This document shows, piece by piece, positions 46,180 through 59,437 of a stretch of 64,000 nt of DNA. The stretch is taken from NCBI GenBank assembly GCA_030760725.1, contig JASWHV010000012.1, forward strand, positions 21,900,368 to 21,964,367, written 5' to 3'. The translations under genes were made by a program, and so were the position numbers. A model generated the notes under the pieces. It worked only from the letters and a program-made list of their open reading frames with translations. It ran no database searches and was not told where the DNA came from. The stretch is from Neostapfia colusana (lineage: Eukaryota > Streptophyta > Magnoliopsida > Poales > Poaceae). Within the stretch, counting starts at the first letter, position 1. Every line of letters begins with the position of its first letter.

Positions 46180-49100
46180 ATGGTGCGGACACGTTCAACG
46201 CAAGAGGAGGGAGGTCCGAGTCAAGTTCGTGGTGATGAGTCTCCACCTCCGGAGCAGACCACGACGCAGCAGCAACCACCCCCTCCACCGCCAGAACTTC
46301 CAAGGAATCTTGCAGAGGTTCTCACCGCAGTGCTCAGCTCGCGCGATGAGCAAACCGAGTTACTGCGGATGTTGGTGCAGCAAAATGCGTCCCATCAGGG
46401 AGGACGCCAAGACAATGGGCAACGCCAGCCCCAACAAAGCTCGTATTCAGAATTCATGGCGACCCATCCACCGGTCTTCACGGAGGCCGAAGAACCTTTG
46501 GAGGCGGACAGCTTTATCCGCACTCTGGAGGCAAAGTTCGGGCTGCTACGATGCACCGAACATCAGAAGGCGCTGTACGCAGCGCAACAGCTTCAAGGAG
46601 AAGCCGGTACCTGGTGGGCGAACTACACCGCCTCCTTACCGGCTGGCCATGCCGTCACATGGATGGAGTTCCGGGAGGCGTTCCGCGCCTATCACATACC
46701 TCCCGGTGTGATGGAGATGAAGCTCCAGGAGTTCCTGGCGCTACGGCAAGGCGAGAGGAGTGCTCATGAGTACTCCAGGTTATTCAACTGGCTGGCGCAG
46801 TATGCGCCAGGATTTGTGGGCACGGAAGACAACAAGCGCAATGCGTTCTTCCGGGGCCTGAACTCCAAGATGAAGGTCCATCTCGCCCAGAGCAATCGCG
46901 GCACATTCAACGACCTAGTTAATGCCGCGATTCTACAGGAGAATGCTCAGCGCGAGCGCGGTTCTGACAAGAGGAAACGCAGCGCGCTGACGAGCAGCAG
47001 TGGTGGAACGCCACAGAAATACCGTGTGGTATATCGTTCACCATCCGGTCAGAGATGGCAGCCACCGGCGTGACCGCCTCAGTTTCGCGGCCGGCAATAT
47101 AATGCGCCGGGCTTTCGACCGACGTATCCACCACAGCAACAGCAGCAGCAAAGGATGGTCCCGCGTGCGCCCCAGTTTCAACAGCGTGCACCGGGATTTC
47201 CTCCTCAAGTCGGCGGGACCCCGACACCTTACACGTGCTACACGTGTGGTCGTGTCGGGCACATTTCAAGAGACTGCCCCGAGCCGCGACAGGGCAGGGG
47301 TGCAGCACCATATCAGGGTGCTAATCAGCCCCGCAACCAGCCCAAGAAACCAGCACCAAAACCCGGCAACGTCCACCACTTAGCCATCGAAGACGTGCCG
47401 GAAGGCGAACCCGTCCTCGCGGGTACGTTCTCTTACCTAGATCATCCCGTAGTCATACTTTTTGACTCCGGTGCCACCCATAATTTCATAAGTCAGTCTT
47501 ATGTTATTAAATATCAACTGCCTATCATTCCCACAAATAATTCATATTTGATATGTTCTCCGGGTGGGAAAATAACAGCTGATAGAATGGTCTATAGAGC
47601 ACCATTACAGTTGGGTGGGAATCTATATCCGACTTCTCTAATCATATTAGAGAGTCAAAAACTTGATGTCATTTTAGGAATGTCATGGCTACATCGCCAT
47701 GGTGCTGTTCTTGACATCATTCCACGTGTGGTTCGTTTAAACTCTCCACTTCATGAACCACATGTTCTTATTCTTGACCATTCGGTTCAAGAAACCCCAG
47801 CCACATATAACACGGAAGCCACGAAACTTGAGGATATTCGTGTGGTCCGTGAATACCCGGATGTCTTTCCGGATGATCTTCCGGGCATGCCACCTGAAAG
47901 AGATGTCGAGTTCAAGATTGAACTCGTACCTGGGACGACACCAATCTCACGGAGACCATATAAGATGGCTCCAAATGAGCTGGATGAACTAAAGGAGCAG
48001 CTCAACGATTTGATGAAGAAGGGTTTCATTCGACCGAGTTCCTCGCCATGGGGATGCTCGGCGCTGTTTGTGAAGAAAAAGGATGAAACCTTGAGGTTGT
48101 GTGTGGACTACCGACCTCTCAACGCCGTCACCATCAAGAATAAATATCCACTGCCCCGCATCGATATTCTCTTCGATCAACTTGTGGGTGCGAGTGTATT
48201 TTCCAAGATGGATCTTCGCTCAGGGTATCATCAAATCAAGATCCGGGCGGAAGATATTCCAAAGACGGCCTTCTCGACGAGATATGGGTTGTATGAATAC
48301 CTCGTCATGTCCTTTGGTCTCACCAACGCCCCGGCACACTTCATGTATCTCATGAACTCAGTGTTCATGCCGGAGTTGGACAAGTTTGTGGTGGTTTTCA
48401 TAGACGACATCTTAGTTTACTCTAAGACTGAAGAAGAACACGCCAAACACTTGCATATCGTACTTCAACGATTAAGAGACCATAAGCTTTATGCTAAGTT
48501 CAGCAAGTGCGAGTTTTGGATCAGCCAAGTGCCATTCCTTGGTCACATTATTTCTGCAGAAGGCATTGCAGTTGATCCAAGCAAAATTGAACAAGTGCTG
48601 AAATGGAAGTCCCCCACATCAGTCCATGAAGTCAGGAGTTTCCTCGGGTTAGCAGGATATTATCGGAGATTCATACCAAATTTCTCCAAGCTTGCTAAGC
48701 CGATGACTGAACTGTTGAGAAAGGGGATCAAATATGTTTGGAGCTCAGCTTGTGAAAAAGCTTTCCAAGCATTAGTGAAGCATCTTACAACAGCCTCGGT
48801 GTTAGCTCAACCGGATACATTCAAGCCCTTTGACGTATATTGTGATGCGTGTGGCATCGGGCTTGGCTGTGTATTGATGCAAGGAGGAAGAGTGGTCGCC
48901 TATGGCTCACGTCAACTTCGTAACCACGAGCAGCACTATCCGACTCATGATCTTGAGCTCGCTGCTGTGGTATTGGCCTTGAAGATGTGGAGGCACTATT
49001 TGCTTGGGAACTTAGTGCACCTCTACACCGACCACAAAAGTCTGAAATATATATTCACTCAAAAGGAGTTGAATATGCGGCAACGGAGATGGCTAGAACT

Positions 49101-50718
49101 GATCAAAGACTATGAGATCGAGATTCACTACCACCCCGGTAAGGCAAACGTGGTTGCCGATGCCTTAAGCCGCAAATCCCATGTCAACAATCTGTCCATC
49201 ACCCCACTTGAAGAGGGGGAGCCGAGTCTGTACTTGGTTCCATACGGGGCATTACATAATCTTGCTCTCATCCCAACCATAAGAGAGGAGATTATGGAAG
49301 CTCAGCAGAAAGACATGGGGATGTCGCACATTCGGAGAAGGATGGAGAATGGCGAAATGAAATGCTTCCAAAGGGATGAACACGACACTCTATGGTTTAA
49401 AGACCGTATAGTGGTACCCCGTGACATGAAGCTTTGGAAGAAAATCTTGGACGAGGCTCATTTGTCCAAGTATTCTATTCATCCGGGCAGCAACAAGATG
49501 TACCAGGATCTGAAAACCAGGTTTTGGTGGACACGGATGAAGAGAGAGATCGCCAAATACGTATCCGAATGTGATACGTGTCGGCGTGTGAAGGCCGACC
49601 ATATGCGTAAAGCCGGACAGCTGCAACCGTTGAACATTCCGGCGTGGAAGTGGGAGGATATCAGCATGGACTTCATTGTTGGTTTACCTCTCACGTCTCA
49701 CAAGCATGACTCGATTTGGGTGATAGTCGATCGACTAACCAAGTCGGCTCATTTTATCCCCGTACATACAAAGTACGTGGCCAAGCAATATGCGGAGCTT
49801 TATATTGCAAGAATCTTATGCTTGCACGGTGTTCCCCGCTCCATTATTTCAGATCGCGGTGCGCTGTTTGTCTCTCGGTTTTGGGAACAGCTGCACGCAT
49901 CATTGGGGACCAAACTGATCCGAAGCTCCGCGTATCACCCGCAGACAGATGGTCAAACTGAACGGGTGAATCAAGTGCTTGAAGACATGCTACGCGCGTG
50001 TGCCATCTCCCATGGCAAGAATTGGGACGATCATTTGCCGTTGGCGGAGTTTTCTTACAACAATGGCTATCAAGCTAGCATCAAGATGGCGCCGTATGAA
50101 GCTCTCTACGGCCTGAAATGCCGCACACCTCTCAACTGGTGCGAGTCCGGCGAGCGAGTCATCTACGGCATTGAACTTGTGAATGAAGCTGAAGAACGAG
50201 TGCGAGTAATACAAGCCAATCTCAAGGCTGCTCAATCTCGTCAGAAGAGCTATGCGGATAAGAGACGCCGCCCTCTCCACTTCGACATCGGGGACCATGT
50301 TTATGTCCGTGTGTCTCCGATGAAGGGAGTTCATCGTTTCGGAGTGAAGGGTAAACTTGCGCCGCGGTTCATTGGTCCGTTCGCCGTCATTGAAAGATGC
50401 GGACCCGTGGCCTATCGCCTGGAGTTACCAGCGTCTCTCGCAGGCATTCACAATGTCTTCCACATCTCTCAGCTGCGGAAGTGCCTCAAACCCTCAGCTG
50501 AAATCCGTGCAGAAGACATAGAAGTTCTTCAACCGGACCTCACGTACACGGAGTATCCAATCCGGATCATCGATGAAAAGACTCGTGCCACAAGAAACCG
50601 GACCTTATGGTTCTACAAGGTCTTGTGGAGTAACCATACCGCTGATGAGGCGACATGGGAAAGCGAGGATTATCTACGCACGTATTATCCGGACTTGCTA
50701 TCATCATATACCCGGTAA
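46180..50718 (+). CDS. gag-pol: G3 gag-pol polyprotein, one in-frame TGA
   Basis: One frame of 1,512 codons from the ATG at 46180 to the TAA at 50716-50718, broken only by TGA at 47071-47073 (likely from CGA). Gag: residues 1-297 with FMATHPPVFTEAEEPLEADS and WMEFREAFRAYHIPPG. CCHC knuckle CYTCGRVGHISRDC at 47236-47277. Protease FDSGATHNFIS at about 47461. RT: WGCSALFVKKKDETLRLCVD, MDLRSGYHQI, MSFGLTNAPAHF, and catalytic FIDD at about 48397. RNase H: FDVYCDACGIGLGCVL. Integrase: HPGSNKMYQ...CDTCRR (about 49480-49580), Asp in SMDFIVGLP, Asp in ISDRGALF, Glu in TDGQTERVNQ. GPF motif RFIGPFAVIERCGPVAYRLE (about 50370). Chromodomain-like end IRIIDEKTR...FYKVLWSNH...EATWE (about 50560-50670). All catalytic residues are present. 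The TGA would stop synthesis after gag unless suppressed. Confidence 0.93.
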
Positions 50719-50767
50719 GGTTTTCCCCACTTTGCTTTTCCTTTGGAATCTCGGGACGAGATTCTTT

Positions 50768-50782
50768 TTAAGGGGGGGGGGA
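50768..50782 (+). other. G3 polypurine tract
   Basis: TTAAGGGGGGGGGGA-type purine run directly before the 3' LTR TG. It primes plus-strand synthesis. Confidence 0.85.
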
Positions 50783-53700
50783 TGTAAAATCCCCAAAAGT
50801 GGTAGCAAGAAAAATTCTGCTCATGTGCACTTATGAAAAATGAGGAGAATTAAAACTTTGAATTATAATGGGGTAAGTTCAAAGTGAGGGTTTAGACTTC
50901 CCAAAACTTCCAAACATGGAGATCTAAATGCACAACTTGGATCTTTATAGTCCAAATATTCAACCTTCCAAATTTCAGCTCATTTGGAGGAGTTTTAATA
51001 TTTGTTTGGGATTAAAAGGAGAAGCCCTCTAATCTGAATTTCAAATTCAGTTTCAAATTCCAATTCCCTCAATTTGAAAATTGGGTTTCACAAATGTGTT
51101 CTCCACCTTTTAATAAGCAGCCATGCAAAAAATTGGAAATTTTGGAGCTGGTTTGCTATAATTTTTTAGGCAATACAAAGTGGAGAATTCAAACTCCTTT
51201 TCAAATTCAAATGATCAAACCCCATTCAAATTCTACACCAGAATTCAAACCATTTGAATTCTGCAAATTCAAACATAACTTTGGGATGAAGTAAAGCTTT
51301 TAATGTTGAGTTGCTGGTGGGAAATATCAGAAAAAAATTTACTGAGAAATAAGGAGAGGGGGCCCACTGGTCAGTCACCATAGAAGCAAAACCTCTCTGT
51401 TTCACTCGGCTGTTCACGCGAGGGCGCCAGCTCCCGATCAAACCTGCCGGCCGATGCTCCACCAAGCTGCTTCCCCGCCGCCCCGACGTCGGTTCATGCG
51501 CGTGGGTGCTTAAAGCGACCGCCGAGTGCCGTATCTGACCTCATCCTCATTACCCCGCAGCCTCTCCACGCTCTGCTCGAGCCTCGCGGACCCAGTTCCC
51601 CCACCTGCGGAAGAAACCTTCGGCTCATCGACGCCCGGTGAGGTCGGCGTGCCTCTCGCGCGGCTGAGCCACGGGATCGTTGCGCCAGGTTCCTCTCCAG
51701 CTCCCCGCAGCCCCAAGTGAACACCAGCACCGGTGGTTGGCGCCTACGAGCTGGAATTCCTTTCGGAACTCCGGTGTTGATCGCCTGTACGCCACACCGT
51801 CGCCCGACGGTTTTGCAGCCCCTCCCGATCAACAGAAAGGTCCCTGAGGTGCGTGAGGAACCCTTCCTCCTCCCTTTCCACCAGTTCCTGCTTTCTTCGC
51901 TCCGGTACCGAGTATTTTGAAGTTTGGCGCCGGCGGATCTTTAGAAACCCGAGAACCCTTCGAAGAAATTCGTTGTGCTCGGGGTAGCTCCGCTCTAGAT
52001 AAGCTTACAGTAGCTCCAGCACAGGCTTGCGCATCTCTCCGAAGTTCTAGCAGCTCAAATGAGCAAGTAGAGATGCCAGGTATCGAGTTTTTGTCGCCGC
52101 CGGAGTTTTGCGGGCTCAGGTCGCCGGTGAGGTCCCATCTCCGGTGGGTTTCAGGGAGAGCGAGCTATGGGTCGAGGATGTCCATGGGACACTGGTGCTT
52201 TTAGAGCCAACCCTAGCCCGAAAGACCCACTGTTGAGGGAGAGCGAGGTCGCCGAAGTAAGATTCGACATGGTCGCCGGTGCAAGCACCTTTCCGGCCAT
52301 TGTCATCGGCTCCCGACCCCACCATCGTGTTCAGCACGGTGTAGAACTCACAGGCGGCGAGTTTGACGAAGTTTGGACCACAGGAATCCCGTCCCGGCGA
52401 GCCTCGCCGGCGTGCGCCGCCGCGGAAGGCGCGGGCAGCGCGAGGAAGACGAAGGAGGGCCGGTCCCACCGGTCAGCCTCCGGGTTCGCGCGAGGATCGG
52501 TTTGTGGCGCCGGATCTGGTGCGGCTGCGCGGGAATAACCCCTTAGCCCCCGGTGCTGCCGAAATACCACTGGTCCGATTTAAAACAGTGGGCCCAGCCC
52601 AATTATTTGAAGTTTCTATTAGAGAAATAATTCCAGGAATTAGCTGATCTTTACAAGGCCATAACTTTGTGTAGAAAACTCCAAAAAGAGTGAGACCAAT
52701 TTTGTTGGGTTCCTCATGAGGAGTGCTTCACAGAGAAACCAAATTTTGACTATGAAAATGCCCAGGAATTTCTGTAGAATTGTTTTTAGTAAATCATTTA
52801 GGGATTTATTACAGGAGCAATTCTTTATGAAATATTCCCAAATTTGGGTAGCAAATCCTCTTCATAGATACTGATCTCCAGTAAAAATTTGGGCTTCATT
52901 GGAGGTCATTTGCTAGGTCAAATTACCTTCTCAAGTTCAGCCTTTATTTGAAAATTCAAATTTAAACAGAAGCTTTTTCAGAACTCCTGTCTAAGTTCAA
53001 AAATTCATATCTCTCTGATGGTAGCTCCAAAAATGGTGAAACAAATTTTGTTAGAACCATGGAGACTTACCCCAATCAGATCTTCCACCATTAGCTATGT
53101 CAAAGCTCCTGAATTGGGCTCAAAATTTAGAGAAGCATTGTACTTGTAGGAATTTTAAAGACTACATTGTGCAATGACATGTCTCCAAATTTGACTCAAG
53201 TCATCCTTAGAGAGTCTAGTATCCACTGTAAAAATCCCAAAGCCAATTAAGGATTTTAAATAGCAATAGCTATGAATAGAAGTCCAATTCTTATAAATCC
53301 TTAATACTTATACATGTATTTTATTACATTTCATGATAGTGACCGAAGTTGAGGATACGCCAGAGCCTTTGGACGTCCTGCCACCGGAAGCTGACTTTCC
53401 GTTTAACTCGCAACCAGGCAAGCCCCGGTTTGCACTTAAGTACCTTTTATAAAGTTTTTATTTGTATCATTTATGTCTAGGGTGAATGTTTGCATTAGAG
53501 TTAGGGTGATTGAAACCCCACTTGCATAGCCTCTTTAAATCCTATAAAGGGTTGGGTAGTTTACAAACCGACGAGTAGAGATTGCCATGCTAATGTATAG
53601 GATCTCGGTAGAAGTCGAGTGGTTGGAAGCTACTCGCGAGATAGTACTTATCACACGGGAAGAAAAGAGGTAGATAATGGCTCGAGTTATGAAAATGAGA

Positions 53701-54847
53701 CCCAGCAGGGGGGATAGGAAGCAGTGAGCAGAGGTCTCACGTGCGTAGCCCTGTTGGTGTCGGTTGAGGACCGTCCGTGTGCGGCCCTGCTGGACAAGTA
53801 TCGAACAGTACCGGATGCATACTGGCATATGGGAACCAGGAAACCGATGTAATTGGTTAACCTGGGTGTCGAGGCTTACCCAACCGTAAATAGGAGTGGG
53901 TTGAGGGTAGCAAGGTGTAAATCTGCCGGTGGGCACAGTCACGCTCCACGCGGGGACCTCCTACCCGTTACGGATGGACCGGTTCGGCATTTGGGTTGCC
54001 TTTGAAAGGTTGTTGCATACAACAGAGTAGGAAGGGGTGTGGAATCACGCTTCTGAAAGTGGGTGTATGTGACGTGTTATCCGGGTGTGTCTTGATTGCA
54101 ATCACCGTCCCTCGCGGTTATTTGAGTACCCGCTTGTTCACTGCGCTGTGACGTAGTAAGAAGTGAAATAAGCCAACTGAAAATGCTGTATTGATCTTAA
54201 TGTCTTGAATACCTTGATTGTTGTAGATATAGAGCTAATTAAGTTTACATTCCACTTTGGGCATCTCCACATCGGGGGAAAGCGTTTCTTGTTTGATTGT
54301 GGACTTCCGATGTGAGGGCTGCTTAAGGCACATGAATCTGCTGCTATTAAACTGAAAGTAAGGACCAACTTATAGTCGTGTCTTTATTGCAAAAATCCTT
54401 TCCTATCTTACATACCCTTGCACGTAGAGTTCCATGCCTAGGGTTGACGGTTAAGACTTGCTGAGCCTTCGTGCTCACGGTTGCAATATTTGAGCTGTGT
54501 GCAGGTGAGAGGTATGAGGAAGGTTCCGAGGATGAGGCGATGCCCCCGACGGGGTACACGGCCGAGCTGGAGCCATGCACGCCGCCGTGATTCTCCGGTT
54601 CCATGCTGCTAGTGTGTAGCGTCCCCGGGCTGGACGGCTGCACTTTTGCATAGCTAGGATGAGAGGCCTTATATATATATTACTTCCGCTGTATGAATAG
54701 GTTTTGTAAAAAGACTTCCGCTGTTTTATATCAAATAAAAGTTTGTATGTTACCCTTGATTCTTTTCATGTGTGCTGTTGGGTGCCGCATCGCACGGCAC
54801 CACCCTATGCGATCCTGGAGTGGGTGAACCACGGGGTGGTCCTCACA
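50783..54847 (+). repeat. G3 3' LTR (LTR-C)
   Basis: It is 4,065 bp, the same length as the 5' copy, with about 20 single-base differences and no indel seen. Examples: C/T at about 41183/51445 region, G/T at 42298/52544, A/G at 44307/54553. It ends CCTCACA at 54847. Confidence 0.96.
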
Positions 54848-54852
54848 ACACG
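54848..54852. repeat. Target-site duplication of G3 (ACACG), right copy
   Basis: Matches 40532-40536. LTR-B resumes after it. Confidence 0.96.
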
Positions 54853-57800
54853 CACACTAACACGGTGGCGTGCATGACTCCCACTCGACGGGGTTCCCCT
54901 CCTGGGGTTCCGTCTCCTCCTCGGGAGTCTCTTCCTCATAGAACCCTGCAAAAGCTTCAAACACAAGCAGTGAGCACGAAGGCTCAGCAGAACTGACCTG
55001 TCTCTCCAAAACGTGAAACTTCTACATGAGGGATGATAGGTACATGAGATAAAACAAGTTACAAAGGACTCACCTAATTATTGGAACCTTACTTTCCAAG
55101 TTTTAGCAGCAGTTTGTGGAGAACCTTACGCTAAGGCACATGAGAGAGCCGCAATCAAACAAGAAACACATTTCTCTCATGTACTTTGCCCAAAGTTGAA
55201 AAGAACTTTAGTTAGCTCTAAACTACAACAAATCATTAGCAATCAAGTCCATCTTTCAATCAGCAACATTTTAACATGTAACTAGCTTGTTCTTTCTACG
55301 TCACGGTACAGTGAACAAGTGATACTCACTGACCGCGAGGGACGGCGATTATAATCGATTTCACCTGCAGGGTTACCCGAACAACCCGTCACGTACGCCC
55401 GTACTCGATGTTGCTTACAACAACCATCACGGACGCCGTACGCAACTACCTTTCACCCGTTAGCCAAATGTTGAACCTGTCCAATCGTCCCGAGTAAGAG
55501 GTCTCTGCACGCGCATCTCAGTGCCGCCAGCCGATTTACACCTCGAGCTCTCAACCTACCCTCTGAACGACCAGCTATGCCTCAACACCCAGCTACCCGA
55601 GTTACATCGGTTTCTCGGTTCCCATATATCCGGTAGGTCTTCGGTACTGTTCTAGCTTGTTCAACAGGCCCGCACACGGCTCGGTCCTCAATCGACACAA
55701 ACGGAGCTATAGCACACAGGCCCCAAAGTCCTTCTACCCTTACTCTCCGCTCGGTCTCATTTTTCTTGCCATGTGTAACATGTGCTATCTCTACCCGAGT
55801 CGAGTGCCTCTAGCCTATGCTCGCGAGTAGTTCCAACTACTCGACTTGTACCGAATCCTACCCTAACTTAGCTTTGCAGTATCTAACAGAATTTTGCAAT
55901 CCTAAACCAACCCATGGTTTTCTTGGCTATGCAATTGGGTTTCCAAACAAGACTCTAATGCAAGGAATAATTGTAATCAAGTAAGTGCTCAAAACAATAA
56001 AAATTTATAAAACGGTTAATGCAAACTGGAGCTTGCCTTGCTGCTCTTGGTCGTAGGCTAGCTGCTCCTCCGGAGTAACGAAGTCTAGGACTTCGGGTTC
56101 CTCCTCGACCTTAGCGACTACATGACATACAAGTATATGTATTAATTTAAATGCATTAGATTGAATTTAAACTTGTGAAGTCTATAACTCTTACTAGACA
56201 GACCCAATGACTGTGAAACTTTTACTGTGGCTTGGTCACAACCTAAACAGGGACTTGGTCAAGTTTTAGTTGCAGCAAAGCTCATTTGAGCCCTCCATAA
56301 TTAATTATGTACTTGACCTCAATTGGAACTCTTAGGGTGTTCTAGGGATTTTCATGGGGCAAGCTATGACTTTCTGAAAACTATATTTTCATAGGTTTCT
56401 AATGGAGTTGGTCATACTTAAATTGAAGGTTCCTAGCTAAAGATATGAGCTAAATAATTTCAGAGAAAATCCTGAAAATGTTTCTGAACATTTTCTATTT
56501 TCTCTGGAATGGTTTCACTAATCACACCATTAGGTGGATTAAATGAGCTCAAATGGATCTGAAATTTTTATGGTAGTTCAGGGATATTTTGGTGAACATC
56601 CCAGCAAAAGTTCAGAATTTTCCTCTAAGGGATTCTCCATTTAAAATTCCAAACAGTTTAAATTTTGAGAAATTAATTCTGGATAATTAAGGGTTTTCAT
56701 GAAGTGAAACTTGATTTGCTGGAAAGTACTCAGAGAGCTGAATCCAACAAAATTTGGTTCACTCGATTTGGAGCTTTCTAGCCAAAGTTATGACGATTTG
56801 AAGTTTGAATGAAATCTGAAAATCGGGGAAAAGTTTAAACCTGCGGGTGGGCCACGGGGACACGTGTTGCGCACTGATGCGTCAGCACACCGTGGTCTGT
56901 GGGATTCCTGCGCGCCAGCACAACAGATCCCAGCCACACCCGATCCCGATTTGAATTTTTAAGCCGCTGACGGCTGGGCCCCGCATCGTCTTCTTCCTCC
57001 CGACGCGCCCTCGTGCCCGCACCGCCTCCCCTCGCCGGAGCAGACCCGGAGCTCGCCGGATTGTCACTGCCGGCCATCGCACGGTCTGAAACTCGCCGGC
57101 AGGGGGTTATGGATGTCAAGGAATACATCGGTGGTGTCAGTTCGAGTTGGCGGTGACCGGAAATAGCCCAGCGACGTGCGGCGGCCTCGGTTGAGGTTCG
57201 GCGCCGTCGTCCGTGGGTTCTAATCTGCCAAGACCTCGAACAATCGGTTCTACAGCATCAGTACACCTCTAGGAAGCTCGACAAGGTTGCAAAGGTGTTC
57301 AAAAATGGCGGCAAGTTGGTCGGCACCGTGTGACCGATCGTGACCGCCATGAACGTCCTCAATCGAGCTCAAAATTCGTCCCTCCTAGTCGGTTTCATAC
57401 CACGGATGCAGAAAGGAAATTGATCGCCGGCTAATCCAGCGCCTATGTGCAAGATTTGATAACTTCAGAAGGATCATAGAGCGGGAATTTGAAGAATCCA
57501 TACCGGAAGCTCGGTTTAAGACCGCCGGAGCAAAATCTGGAAATTCATAGCAGATTCTTCACGGTTTGCTTCAAGACTTGGAGGGAAGCAACACGGTGGT
57601 CGCGCGCTCCTGCTGCCGTTCTTGCTGGATCGTGAAAGACCCTGTGGAATGCTGTCCACTAGCGCCTGACCCTCAGCTGAGGTTAGGTCCCCGCTGTGGC
57701 GATCGTTCTCGGGCAAGGGAGGCCGGAGCTCGGGGGTTTTGGCGTCTGGGAAGTGGAGTGTGACCTCAGGATACTGCCTAGCAGCTCGGGGAAGGAGGAG

Positions 57801-58980
57801 GGCACGATGTTTTCGTGGTTTCCCGATCGAGCAGAGAGGCGGAAGGCCGGGGGCTCGGTGTTCACTGGGGAGAAGGAAGCGAGCGATGCTTGCTTCGGTG
57901 GAGCGCCTTAAGAAGACCCCGGAACCGCCCTTGGGCTCGCGTGTGAAAGCGGGAAGCAGCTGGTGGCGCTGCTCCTCCTCGGTGGCGATCGCAGCTTCCC
58001 TCGGTGGCGTTGAACCGGCAGAGGCAAAGTCCACTGCTTTGGTTGCAAGTCTTCAGCAGCCAATGACAGGTGGGTCCCACCCCTATTTTAACCTCTGATA
58101 TTAAATCCTTATCACTGTTGTAAACAGTAATCCCCACAAAGCCCCTGGTGATTTGAATTATCAACCTTTGAGCCATTTGAATTGACTAGAATTCAAATTG
58201 GGTTTGGTTTGGATAAATTTCAGCACATGTTCAGTTTGAAATTCAAATAAAGTTTGAATTTACCCCACTTAGCTCATGTCAAGATCAACTCCAAATGGAG
58301 TGAAAATTGGTGTGTGAGCTCACAAAAATGTGCTGAGTAAGAATATGTCTCCCACTTTTGAATTCATGGGATAAAAACGGTTTGAATTTGAATGTAGTTT
58401 CAAACTGCCCTCTTTCTAGCTATGCCCAAAATGACCTCAAAAGGTTTTGAATTTGGGTGAAACTTGGCAGGGACATTCCTAGCAATGTGTAGGAGTTTTT
58501 CATATGCCCAGCCCCTATATATTACATGTGGGAAATACCACTTTTGCAATATGTGAGTTTGTTCTCTATTGAGTACGTTGATGGTGGTTACTTGCTCTTC
58601 AAATGTGTTCATCAACTTGCTTCAAATGAGGTGTGTGTGTGTGGTGATGAACACTTCAAGCATGTGTCAAAACTGAGGCCCTTACAATATTTAACACAAC
58701 AGTTTGAAATTCATTGTGTTGCCCTCATTTGAATTTTGAGTTGAACGAATTTGTTCCAAAATCCGAATTTAACTTCCTCACACATATGGGAACTTGCCAC
58801 CTTGGTTTCCCATCCCCTTTGGTTTCCAAGCATTCAAATAAATAATTGACTTGTGTGAGGAGAGCTCTTATGTGTATTATCACATGTGAAAAAGTTTAAA
58901 CGAGTCCCATTTTTCATACACATGAAACCAACTTGTGCGAACATGAGTTTCTTTGTATTCATAATTTTGGGACCTTTACA
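54853..58980 (-). mobile_element. LTR-B of G2, main part
   Basis: Together with 40311-40536 this is a 4.35-kb LTR on the minus strand starting TGTAAAGG at 58980. It has the same plan as LTR-C: AT-rich, GC-rich block (about 58080-56840), AT-rich, then conserved motifs (TGACGTAGAAA region 55296-55310, ACCGCGAGGGACGG near 55333, stem-loop 55822-55845). No gene is supported: ORFs at 57516-58034 and 57739-58098 overlap on opposite strands of the GC-rich block and show no domain. A short GT run lies near 58631. Confidence 0.85.
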
Positions 58981-59333
58981 TTCCTCTCCCCTTAAAAGGA
59001 ATCCTGTCCCGAGATTACAAAAGATGAACGATACGGGGAGGGGGGTAATTACAAAGTCTATGACAAAAGTTCCGGATAGTTCTTGTGGATTTAATCTTCA
59101 CTTCCCATGTCGCCTCTTGTGGGGTATGATTACTCCACAGGACTTTGTAAAATTTCAATGTCCGGTTTCGGGTGATCCGGGTCTTTTCATCGATAATCTG
59201 AATGGGCTGCTCGGTGTATGTGAGATCCGGCTTCAACTCGTTGATGTCTTCAGTGCGGACAGCAGCAGTAAACTTGAGACACTTCCGCAGCTGGGACACG
59301 TGGACTATGTCGTGAATACCGGCAAGGCAGTGG
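58981..59333 (-). pseudogene. pol: Pol C-terminal tail and polypurine tract of a Tekay-like element
   Basis: On the minus strand this encodes SQLRKCLKFTAAVRTED, then LTYTEQPIQIIDEKTR and FYKVLWSNHTPQEATWE, the chromodomain-like end also seen in G3. Then comes a degraded end and the tract AAGGGGAGAGGAA (about 58994-58982) touching LTR-B. All upstream pol is missing: at 59333/59334 the sequence jumps to the start of an LTR. Confidence 0.85.
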
Positions 59334-59432
59334 ACATGTGAAAAAGTTTAAACGAGTCCCATTTTTCATACACGTGAAACCAACTTGTGCAAACATGAGT
59401 TTCTTCGTATTCATAATTTTGGGACCTTTACA
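59334..59432 (-). repeat. 99-bp fragment of an LTR start
   Basis: It matches the first 99 bp of LTR-B (58882-58980) with about three differences. It begins TGTAAAGG at 59432, directly beside CCAAT (the ATTGG duplication), so it is a true 5' LTR end. The rest of this LTR and most of the element body were deleted, down to the pol tail. Confidence 0.85.
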
Positions 59433-59437
59433 CCAAT
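59433..59437. repeat. ATTGG target duplication at the G1 break (right copy, reads CCAAT)
   Basis: Reverse complement of 12064-12068. It joins the LTR start to G1 protease. Confidence 0.8.

Larger units (their letters stand above)
40537..54847 (+). mobile_element. G3: complete young Tekay-like Ty3/gypsy chromovirus
   Basis: This is a 14,311-bp element with two LTRs of exactly 4,065 bp, an initiator-Met primer site, gag-pol in one frame with a single TGA, and a G-run polypurine tract. By eye the LTRs differ at about 20 positions (0.5%). At the commonly used grass rate of 1.3e-8 per site per year that suggests about 0.2 million years. The C-terminal chromodomain-like region and very long LTRs fit the Tekay/Del clade. 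It lies in LTR-B of G2. Confidence 0.96.

Noticed and set aside
57516..58098. ORFs on both strands in the GC-rich block of LTR-B
   Set aside because: Same reason: composition-driven open frames inside an LTR with no similarity to a known family.
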